This document shows, one piece after another, positions 34,206-41,003 of a stretch of DNA of 64,000 bases. The notes under the pieces were generated by a model. That model did no database searches and was not told where the DNA came from. It saw only the letters and a program-made list of their open reading frames with translations. Source of the stretch: CAZSNH01 sp052388455 (lineage in GTDB: Bacteria > Pseudomonadota > Alphaproteobacteria > Rhizobiales > Hyphomicrobiaceae); the NCBI GenBank assembly GCA_052388455.1, contig JBQTIA010000092.1, positions 1-64,000 of the forward strand. Reading direction: 5' to 3'. A program made the translations under genes and the position numbers. Positions within the stretch are counted from its first letter, which is position 1. The number at the start of each line of letters is the position of its first letter.

Positions 34206-34520
34206 GTGGGTGAGAGCTTCAAACGCACGCGCGAGATCATCAACGCCGAGTCGCGGCCCGCGCTTCCGCGCCACATCAAGCTGCGTCACGACGCCGGCCG
34301 CGGCCGCTGGATCCTGCTGGCGCCCGAGCGCGTCTTCGAGCCGGACGAAATCGCCGCCAACATCCTGAAGCTGTGCGACGGCCAGCGCACTGTCACCGAC
34401 ATCGTGACTCAGCTCGCCGCCGACTATCAGGCAACGCCCGAGCAGATCCGTTCGGACGTCATCGACATACTCCAGGAGCTCGCCGACAAGGGCGCGCTCA
34501 CCACAGCCCCCGTCGCGTGA
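34206..34520 (+). CDS. pqqD: PqqD, peptide chaperone of PQQ synthesis
   Basis: The 104-residue protein has the RiPP recognition fold ('RHIKLRHDAGRGRWILLAPE', 'EIAANILKLCDGQRTVTDIV') that binds PqqA and presents it to PqqE. The start is a GTG immediately after the pqqC stop; pqqE begins 13 bases later. Some organisms fuse pqqC and pqqD; here they are separate. Confidence 0.95.
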   Translation: MGESFKRTREIINAESRPALPRHIKLRHDAGRGRWILLAPERVFEPDEIAANILKLCDGQRTVTDIVTQLAADYQATPEQIRSDVIDILQELADKGALTTAPVA

Positions 34521-34533
34521 GGAGGAGCCGCCC

Positions 34534-35730
34534 ATGACCGATTCCATCGAGAGAGCGCCGATCGAGCACTGCACCACGCCGGCCGAGAACCCGGCCGAGG
34601 CGGCGTCGTGTGCCCGCGCACCCATCGGCATGCTGTGCGAGCTGACGCACCGCTGCCCGCTGCAGTGTCCCTACTGCTCGAACCCATTGGACCTGGAGCG
34701 AGTCAATACCGAGCTGACCACGGCGGAATGGCAGAACGTCATGCGGCAGGCGGCGGCACTCGGCGTGCTGCAGATTCACCTCTCGGGGGGCGAGCCGACG
34801 GCGCGCAAGGATCTGGAGGACATCGTCAAGACCGCGGCCGAGGTCGGTCTCTACACCAATCTCATCACCGCCGGCGTGACACTGACGCGCGACCGCCTCG
34901 CCAAGCTGCGCGACAACGGCCTCGATCACGTCCAGCTCTCGATCCAGGACGTCGATCCCGAAAACGCCGACCGCATCGCGGCCTACAAGGGCGGCAGCGC
35001 CAAGAAGCGCGAGGTCGCCCGCTGGGTGAAAGAGCTCGGCCTGCCGCTGACGCTCAACGCGCCGATGCACCGCCAGAACATTCACAACATCGAAAAATAC
35101 ATCGAATACGCGGTCGACCTCGGCGCCGGCCGGCGTGAGGTCGCGCACATCCAGTATTATGCCTGGGCCTTGAAAAACCGCGCGGCGCTGATGCCGACGC
35201 GCGAGTCCTTCATGCATACGGTCGATGTCGTCGACAAAGCGAAGGAGCGGCTGAAGGGCGTTCTCGTCATCGATTTCGTGGTGCCAGACTATTATGCGAA
35301 GTACCCGAAGCCCTGCATGGGCGGCTGGGGACGCGGCATCATCAACATCACGCCGTCGGGCAAGGTGCTGCCCTGCCACGCAGCGGAAAGCCTGCCGCAT
35401 CTGTCGTTCCACAACGTCAAGGATACGCCGCTCGCCGACATCTGGCTGAAGAGCGACGCCTTCAACATCTACCGCGGCACGGAGTGGATGAAGGAGCCGT
35501 GCCGGACCTGCCCGCGCAAGGAGATCGACTTCGGCGGCTGCCGCTGCCAGGCCCTCGCCTTGACGGGCGACGCGCGCAATACCGACCCCGCCTGCTCGCT
35601 CTCACCGCTGCACGGCGACTGGCTGAAGGTCGCCGAGCGCGAGAGCCATGCGCCCGCGCCGGATCTCATCTACCGCCGCATGGGCGGCGCCGCGAAGGCC
35701 GCAGTGAAGGAAGAGGTTCCGGCGGAGTAA
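34534..35730 (+). CDS. pqqE: PqqE, radical SAM PqqA peptide cyclase
   Basis: The 398-residue radical SAM enzyme links the Glu and Tyr side chains of PqqA. The cluster motif is C41-x3-C45-x2-C48 ('CPLQCPYC'). A C-terminal SPASM region carries further Cys ('CMGGWGRG', 'LPCHAAESLPH', 'CRTCPRKEIDFGGCRC') for auxiliary clusters. The ATG follows AGGAGG. pqqF/pqqG protease genes are not linked. Confidence 0.96.
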   Translation: MTDSIERAPIEHCTTPAENPAEAASCARAPIGMLCELTHRCPLQCPYCSNPLDLERVNTELTTAEWQNVMRQAAALGVLQIHLSGGEPTARKDLEDIVKTAAEVGLYTNLITAGVTLTRDRLAKLRDNGLDHVQLSIQDVDPENADRIAAYKGGSAKKREVARWVKELGLPLTLNAPMHRQNIHNIEKYIEYAVDLGAGRREVAHIQYYAWALKNRAALMPTRESFMHTVDVVDKAKERLKGVLVIDFVVPDYYAKYPKPCMGGWGRGIINITPSGKVLPCHAAESLPHLSFHNVKDTPLADIWLKSDAFNIYRGTEWMKEPCRTCPRKEIDFGGCRCQALALTGDARNTDPACSLSPLHGDWLKVAERESHAPAPDLIYRRMGGAAKAAVKEEVPAE

Positions 35731-35743
35731 AATGTCTTGCGCT

Positions 35744-35770
35744 GGTGCCAGACCCTCCGGGTCTGACACC
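35744..35770. repeat. REP-like palindrome, copy 1
   Basis: GGTGCCAGACCC (35744-35755), a 3-base spacer TCC, and GGGTCTGACACC (35759-35770) form a hairpin with one mismatch. A second copy with the same loop lies at 36737-36763, on the far side of the toxin-antitoxin pair. This copy may also terminate pqqE transcripts, being 14 bases after its stop. Confidence 0.7.
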
Positions 35771-35973
35771 ATTTCAAGACTCTCCCTACTTGGTCATGAC
35801 CGCCCCGCGCAGCGGTTCTTGAATGGATAAGATTTGCACCAGCGGAGCCACACCCTCGCTGGTCATCGGAATCGTGTCCCCATCAAAAACAGGCGGCCAC
35901 CCACGACAAACTTCGACGCGTGTCATGTGTGGACGGCACCCGGGATGCAAGGGCTTTTTGATGCGTGTCCGCG

Positions 35974-36004
35974 TTGACAAGATCCGCTCTGTCGTGCATA
36001 TGTA
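35974..36004 (+). promoter_or_regulatory. candidate promoter of the toxin-antitoxin pair
   Basis: TTGACA (35974-35979) is followed by a -10-like CATATG/TATGTA at 35997-36004 (17- or 19-base spacer). This is 30 bases upstream of the antitoxin ATG. The rest of the 35771-36033 stretch contains no gene that I can support. Confidence 0.45.
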
Positions 36005-36033
36005 AGACATGCGTGCGTTCCGGGATTCTCGTC

Positions 36034-36291
36034 ATGCCCACCGTCACCATCCGTCTCGACGAAGAGACCGACGCCCGGCTGAAGCGCCGCTTGGCGCGCA
36101 GCGGCGAGACGCTGTCCGAGTTCATCCGTGAAGCCGTGACGAAGCATCTCGACGCCCATCCGCGCGTCGACTCGCGGCTTGCTTCCCTGAAGCGCACGCT
36201 GGAGAAGATGAGCGACGCGGGCGAGACCGATCTATCGGCAACCTACAAGTCGCGCCTTCGGGAGAAGCTCGGTGCGAAACATCGTCGTTGA
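36034..36291 (+). CDS. ribbon-helix-helix antitoxin
   Basis: The 85-residue protein begins 'MPTVTIRLDEETDARLKRRL' and continues 'GETLSEFIREAVTKHLD', a MetJ/Arc ribbon-helix-helix DNA-binding domain. The C-terminal part ('KMSDAGETDLSATYKSRLRE') is the likely toxin-binding segment. It overlaps the start of a PIN-domain gene by 20 bases, the classic antitoxin-toxin layout, and should autorepress. ATG 36034 is preferred over 35965. Confidence 0.85.
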   Translation: MPTVTIRLDEETDARLKRRLARSGETLSEFIREAVTKHLDAHPRVDSRLASLKRTLEKMSDAGETDLSATYKSRLREKLGAKHRR

Positions 36292-36685
36292 TGCAGGGCC
36301 GCTGATCGCGCTGTTCAAGAAATCTGACCGGCACCACAAGGCAGCCTTGGCTTTCATTGGTCGCAATGAGACCGCGACCCTCGTCACCAATCTGCTGGTC
36401 GTCGGAGAAGTTGCGGCCATGCTGCAGGACAAGCATTCAGACCTTATTCAAGGCCTAGACTGGCTTTTGGCAAACATCGAAATCGATCAGAGGACGGTTC
36501 TGGATCTGCCGGCTGCGCTGGAGATTGTCGAGAAGTACAAGGATATGCCCGCCGATCTGGCCGACGCTTCGCTCGTTGCGCTCTGCGAACGTCGCGGCAC
36601 GAACCTCGTCGCGTCCGTCGATCGGGATTTCGAGGTCTATCGTCTTCCCAGGTCCAAGACGTTCGAGAACGTGTTCTTTGCGTAG
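36272..36685 (+). CDS. PIN-domain (VapC-like) toxin
   Basis: The 137-residue PIN ribonuclease has acidic residues at D7 ('IVVDAGPLIAL'), E46 ('VVGEVAAML'), D95/D98 ('ADLADAS') and D117 ('ASVDRDF'). The start is GTG 36272 within the antitoxin gene. VapC toxins cut tRNA or rRNA when free of antitoxin. All catalytic residues are present, so it should be active. The pair is bounded by two REP-like palindromes. Confidence 0.87.
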   Translation: MRNIVVDAGPLIALFKKSDRHHKAALAFIGRNETATLVTNLLVVGEVAAMLQDKHSDLIQGLDWLLANIEIDQRTVLDLPAALEIVEKYKDMPADLADASLVALCERRGTNLVASVDRDFEVYRLPRSKTFENVFFA

Positions 36686-36736
36686 GTTCGGCGGTGAAAA
36701 TCGCGTCGCAGTTGCCATGACTCGCGCTCCATGCCC

Positions 36737-36763
36737 GGTGTCAGACCCTCCGGCTCTGACGCC
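36737..36763. repeat. REP-like palindrome, copy 2
   Basis: GGTGTCAGACCC (36737-36748), TCC, GGCTCTGACGCC (36752-36763) repeats the sequence and loop of copy 1, with two mismatches between its arms. It sits about 50 bases after the PIN toxin stop. Confidence 0.68.
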
Positions 36764-36907
36764 GGTCGAAATTGATCTGCCAACTGCCATAGCGAAGCCT
36801 GCCAGGGCTCACATCTCGCCAGCAACCGCGATAAGATCAGCGGTCGAAGCGAACTCCCGACCTGTTCGCACCGACGCCCTGCGCAGCCGAACTCCAACCG
36901 AGCCCCC

Positions 36908-37648
36908 ATGCCGCATACTCCGACCAGCGACGGCCGACCGGCCTGGAAGGCCCACGTCCTCTCCCTCTTCCCCGAGATGTTTCCAGGGCCGCTCGGCGTG
37001 TCGCTGTCGGGCCAGGCGCTGGCTGCGGGGCTGTGGTCGATGTCGACGACACACATCCGCGACTTCGGCCTCGGCCGCCACCGCGCGGTCGATGACACGC
37101 CGGTGGGCGGCGGCGCCGGCATGGTGCTCCGCGCCGACGTCATCGGGCATGCCATCGACCACGCCCGCGGCGAACAGGCCGGCCTGCCGCTCGTCTATCT
37201 CTCGCCGCGCGGCCGCCCGCTTAAGCAAGCCGTCGTGCGCGACCTCGCCGATGGTCCGGGCGTGATGCTGCTCGCCGGCCGCTTCGAGGGGCTCGACGAG
37301 CGGGCGATCGAGGGCCGCGGAATGCAGGAAATTTCCATCGGAGATTACGTGCTCTCCGGCGGCGAGCTTGCCGCGATGGTACTGATCGATGCCTGCGTGC
37401 GGCTGCTGCCCGGCGTACTCGGCGCGGCCGAAAGCCTCGCGCATGAGAGCTTCGAGGCCGGGCTGCTCGAATATCCGCAATACACCAAGCCGCGGGAGTG
37501 GGAGGGCCGGGCAGTCCCCGATGTGCTGCTCAGCGGCGATCACGCGAAGATTGCCGCCTGGCGCCGCGAAGAGGCCGAGCGGATCACGGGCGAGCGGCGG
37601 CCTGACCTCTTGTCAAAGCGCGGAGCGAGCAAGCGCCCGGCGGAGTGA
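36908..37648 (+). CDS. trmD: tRNA (guanine-N1-)-methyltransferase TrmD
   Basis: The 246-residue SPOUT methyltransferase makes m1G37 in tRNAs. Signatures are 'HVLSLFPEMFPGPLGVSLSG', 'DDTPVGGGAGMVLRADV', 'LLAGRFEGLDERAIEG', 'SIGDYVLSGGELAAMVLIDA' and 'LLEYPQYTKPREWEG'. Upstream one expects rpsP and rimM, but here the toxin-antitoxin pair precedes it. No strong ribosome binding site precedes the ATG. Confidence 0.96.
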   Translation: MPHTPTSDGRPAWKAHVLSLFPEMFPGPLGVSLSGQALAAGLWSMSTTHIRDFGLGRHRAVDDTPVGGGAGMVLRADVIGHAIDHARGEQAGLPLVYLSPRGRPLKQAVVRDLADGPGVMLLAGRFEGLDERAIEGRGMQEISIGDYVLSGGELAAMVLIDACVRLLPGVLGAAESLAHESFEAGLLEYPQYTKPREWEGRAVPDVLLSGDHAKIAAWRREEAERITGERRPDLLSKRGASKRPAE

Positions 37649-37651
37649 TCG

Positions 37652-38275
37652 TCACCGACGCCCGTCGCGCAGCGCGACGAGAAGCCGCTCGGCCTCGGAG
37701 ACGCTGGCGACGCCGAGCAGATGTTCTGACTGCTCGACGCGGTCGCCATCGGAATCCTTTGCGTATCCGGTGACGATCTTCAGCGAGCCGTGTCCGTCCG
37801 GCCGCTCGGTCCGCTCGAAGGTGCGTAGCTGATCCGGCGGCACGCTTTTGACGGTGATCGAGCGGCCCTGCGTGATGGTCAGCAGGCGCCTGTCGGTGAT
37901 GATGTGCGCCGTGCGACGAGCCTTCCAGGCCGCCCAGAACGGAGCCAGCAGCATGCCGGCGCCGACCAGAACGAAGGCGCCGGCGAAGATCAGCACGGCG
38001 CCCATGGCGATGTATTCCCCGGTCGGTATCGTTCGTGTCGACGGTACGTCCGCCGTGACGGACAGAACGAGGACGCCGAAGATCGTGAACATCAGCGCCG
38101 ACCAGGGCACGCCCATCAGCCAGATCGGCAGAGTCTGCAAAAATGCGGTTCTGGCTTTTGGGCGGCCAATCCAGCGGACGACCTCACCCCGGGTTTCCTG
38201 CTTGATGGCCGCAGCGAGCAATGGTGGCAGCGCACCCGACTGTTTCATGAGGCCAAAATAGGAGCGCCCCGTCAC
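37652..38275 (-). CDS. membrane protein with bacterial PH-like domain
   Basis: The protein is about 207 residues with two hydrophobic segments (about 55-75 and 88-115). The C-terminal part, 'AHIITDRRLLTITQGRSITV' followed by 'KSVPPDQLRTFERTERPDG', fits a bacterial pleckstrin-homology domain of membrane proteins. It lies between trmD and rplS but on the opposite strand, 3 bases from the trmD stop. The start may be 38275 (GTG) or Met10 at 38248. Function unknown. Confidence 0.7.
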   Translation of the reverse strand: MTGRSYFGLMKQSGALPPLLAAAIKQETRGEVVRWIGRPKARTAFLQTLPIWLMGVPWSALMFTIFGVLVLSVTADVPSTRTIPTGEYIAMGAVLIFAGAFVLVGAGMLLAPFWAAWKARRTAHIITDRRLLTITQGRSITVKSVPPDQLRTFERTERPDGHGSLKIVTGYAKDSDGDRVEQSEHLLGVASVSEAERLLVALRDGRR

Positions 38276-38542
38276 GGCGCCATGAACAGCCGGGCGCCGG
38301 CAGCGGCATTTCGAGCCCTCAGGTTAACAGAAAACGAAGACCCGGCCTGCTCTTGAACGGAAACGACGGCACGGCGGGATGCGGCGCCCGCCCCCTCGAC
38401 ACACGAGATGGATTCCGCTAATCACCGTCGCACATCCCGAACAGGGTCGCCCGCACTGGGCCGCACGAGCGGTACGCGCTGCGCTTTTTGGCCAGCGGTT
38501 CCGCTCCTCTGCATCGATGTCCAAATAAAAAAAGGAATCAAC

Positions 38543-39244
38543 ATGAACATCATTCAGCAGCTCGAGCGCGAGCAGATGGATGCCGTGCTTTCGAAGCGCG
38601 GCGTACCCGAGTTCGAACCCGGCGATACCGTCAAAGTCATGGTCAAGGTCGTCGAATCGGCGGAAATCGATCCCAAGGACAAAAACAAAAAAGCCGCCGC
38701 GCCGAAGGAACCCACCATCCGCTTCCAGGCCTACGAGGGCGTGGTGATCGCCCGGTCCGGCGCCGGCCTCAACGAGACCTTCACGGTCCGCAAGATTTCC
38801 TACGGCGAGGGCGTGGAGCGCGTGTTCCCGATCTACTCGCCCTACATCGCCGAGATCGAAGTCGTCCGTCGCGGCCGCGTCCGCCGCGCCAAGCTCTATT
38901 ATCTGCGCGGCCGCCGCGGCAAGGCGGCCCGCATCTTCGAGCGTACGGACGCCCGCGCCCGCAAGCTCAACGCCGCCTGGAAGGGCTTCAAGAAGCCGAA
39001 GGGTGAGGCCGACGATCTGATGCGCATCAAAGGGATCGATGCCGAGCTTTTCGGCCGTCTCAAGCAGCTCAACTGCATCAAGTTCGAGCAGATCGCCAAT
39101 TTCTCGGATGAGGACATCGCCAACGTCGACGATGCGCTCAATCTGAAAGGCCGCATCGAGAAGGACGATTGGATCGGTCAGGCCCGAACCCTGGTCGCCG
39201 AGGCTACCGCCGGCGAAGTTCCAGCCGAAGAAGCCAAGGGCTGA
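38543..39244 (+). CDS. rplS: 50S ribosomal protein L19 with C-terminal helix-hairpin-helix extension
   Basis: Residues 1-140 of 233 are L19: 'MNIIQQLEREQMDAVLSKRG', 'FQAYEGVVIARSGAGLNETF' and 'RRGRVRRAKLYYLRGRRGKA'. A Lys-rich insert (about 43-58) separates the first strands. Residues about 157-220 ('DDLMRIKGIDAELFGRLKQL', 'DEDIANVDDALNLKGRIEKD') form a helix-hairpin-helix module like the extension of alphaproteobacterial L21. Ordinary L19 is only about 115-145 residues. ATG 38543 has AAAGGA upstream. Because rpsP-rimM-trmD does not lead into it, it needs its own promoter. Confidence 0.93.
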   Translation: MNIIQQLEREQMDAVLSKRGVPEFEPGDTVKVMVKVVESAEIDPKDKNKKAAAPKEPTIRFQAYEGVVIARSGAGLNETFTVRKISYGEGVERVFPIYSPYIAEIEVVRRGRVRRAKLYYLRGRRGKAARIFERTDARARKLNAAWKGFKKPKGEADDLMRIKGIDAELFGRLKQLNCIKFEQIANFSDEDIANVDDALNLKGRIEKDDWIGQARTLVAEATAGEVPAEEAKG

Positions 39245-39257
39245 TCAAGAAATATCG

Positions 39258-39288
39258 GGGCGGGATGCCAAAGGCGTCCCGCCCTTTT
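39258..39288 (+). terminator. rho-independent terminator of rplS
   Basis: GGGCGGGATGCC (39258-39269) pairs with GGCGTCCCGCCC (39273-39284), with a loop of AAA and one G-U pair, followed by TTTT. It starts 13 bases after the rplS stop. Confidence 0.9.
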
Positions 39289-39393
39289 GTATGCCGCCCT
39301 GCCGGCCGGCCGCACTCGATCGAGTGCAGACCGAGCGACGGAAACTCCTGAACCGCGCCGTTAGCCTAACCGGGTCGGGTCGGGGGCAGGGCG

Positions 39394-40929
39394 ATGAAGC
39401 GATACGGGACGATTTCGACGCTGGCCTTCGTCGGCATCGAGGCACGCGCCGTCGAAGTGCAGGCACGCATCACGCCCGGAAAAACCGCCTTCAACATCGT
39501 CGGACTGGCCGACAAGGCCGTCGCCGAAAGCCGCGAGCGGGTGCGCAACGCGCTGCACGCCATCGGCCTCGGTCTCCCTTATAAGCACCTGACCATCAAT
39601 CTCGCGCCAGCCGATCTGCCCAAGGAAGGCAGCCACTACGACCTCGCCATCATCCTGGCCCTGCTGGTCGCCATGGACGCCCTGCCGCAGGATGCGATCT
39701 CGCGTTACGCAGCCATTGGCGAGCTGGCCTTGGACGGCTCCATCCGCAGCGTGCCCGGCGCGCTTCCCGCCGCCATCGGTGCCAATGCGGTCGGCAAGGG
39801 TTTGATATGCCCGTCCGAATGCGGTCCCGAGGCGGCCTGGGCCGGCGAAGACGTCGACGTGCTGGCGGCTTCACACCTGCTGTCGCTTCAGAACCACTTC
39901 AAGGGTTTCCAGACGCTGTCCCGCCCCAAACCCGGTCTCGACCGCGGGGAACGGACCCTGCTCGACCTCAAGGATGTCAGAGGCCAGGAAAGCGCCAAAC
40001 GCGCGCTGGAAGTGGCCGCTGCCGGCGGCCACAACCTGCTGATGATCGGGCCGCCCGGATCGGGCAAGTCCATGCTGGCGTCGCGCCTTCCCTCGATCCT
40101 GCCGCCGCTCACGCCCGAGGAGATGCTCGACGTCTCGATGGTTCACAGCCTCGCCGGCGAACTGATGGGCGGCAAGCTCTGCACGGAGCGGCCGTTCCGC
40201 TCGCCGCACCACTCGGCCAGCATGCCGGCCCTGGTCGGTGGCGGCTCGCGGCCGAAGCCCGGAGAGGCGAGCCTCGCCCATCTCGGCGTGCTGTTCCTCG
40301 ACGAGCTGCCGGAATTCCAGCCCAACGTGCTCGATGCGCTTCGCCAGCCGCTCGAAACCGGCGAGATCATCGTGGCGCGCGCCAATCACCGGATTCTGTA
40401 TCCGGCCCGCATCCAGCTCGTCGCGGCCATGAACCCATGCAAGTGCGGCGGTGGTGGACCCGGCCAGTCCTGTCGGCGCGGACCCCGCTGTGCCGACGAC
40501 TACCAGGCTCGAATCTCCGGCCCGCTGCTCGACCGCATCGATCTTCAGATCGAAGTGCCGGCGGTCTCGGCGGCGGATCTCTGCCTGCCGGCACCTCGCG
40601 AGGGCAGCACCGAGGTTCGCGCGCGCGTCACCCAAGCCCGCCAGCGCCAGCGCGATCGCCTCTCGGCGCTTGCGATCAAGGGTGTCCGCACGAATGCCGA
40701 GTGCTCCGGTCATGTGCTGGAGCAGATCGCCATGCCGGACGAGGCGGGCGTCGCACTGCTCCGGCAGGCGGCCGAGGCGATGAACCTGTCGGCGCGCGGG
40801 TTTCATCGGGTGATGAAGGTAGCGCGGACGCTTGCCGATCTCGATGGCGTCGAGCGCGTTGGGCGGATGCACATCGCGGAAGCGCTGAGCTATCGCGGTG
40901 AAGCCATGCGCCAGGGGCGCGCGGCGTAA
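39394..40929 (+). CDS. comM: YifB/ComM-type Mg-chelatase-like AAA+ ATPase
   Basis: The 511-residue protein has an N-terminal Lon-like ChlI domain ('NIVGLADKAVAESRERVRNA', 'NLAPADLPKEGSHYDLAI'), Walker A 'GPPGSGKS', Walker B 'GVLFLDELPEF' and a C-terminal helical domain with a Cys set 'NPCKCGGGGPGQSCRRGPRC'. ComM is a hexameric helicase that promotes branch migration during natural transformation. No other competence gene is nearby. It stands alone after the rplS terminator. Confidence 0.92.
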   Translation: MKRYGTISTLAFVGIEARAVEVQARITPGKTAFNIVGLADKAVAESRERVRNALHAIGLGLPYKHLTINLAPADLPKEGSHYDLAIILALLVAMDALPQDAISRYAAIGELALDGSIRSVPGALPAAIGANAVGKGLICPSECGPEAAWAGEDVDVLAASHLLSLQNHFKGFQTLSRPKPGLDRGERTLLDLKDVRGQESAKRALEVAAAGGHNLLMIGPPGSGKSMLASRLPSILPPLTPEEMLDVSMVHSLAGELMGGKLCTERPFRSPHHSASMPALVGGGSRPKPGEASLAHLGVLFLDELPEFQPNVLDALRQPLETGEIIVARANHRILYPARIQLVAAMNPCKCGGGGPGQSCRRGPRCADDYQARISGPLLDRIDLQIEVPAVSAADLCLPAPREGSTEVRARVTQARQRQRDRLSALAIKGVRTNAECSGHVLEQIAMPDEAGVALLRQAAEAMNLSARGFHRVMKVARTLADLDGVERVGRMHIAEALSYRGEAMRQGRAA

Positions 40930-41003
40930 GCGGCTCAACGAGAGCCGTCGCGCGCTACGAACTGTTGCCGCCTTCGTTGCTTGGGTGCCGTCCTGTCCGC
41001 GGA

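Noticed and set aside
32273..35730. Linked PQQ-dependent dehydrogenase or pqqF/G protease
   Set aside because: No such gene lies on either side; the pqq operon here is only ABCDE.
40931..40947. Terminator after comM
   Set aside because: The CGGCTC/GAGCCG stem is only 6 bp and lacks a T run.
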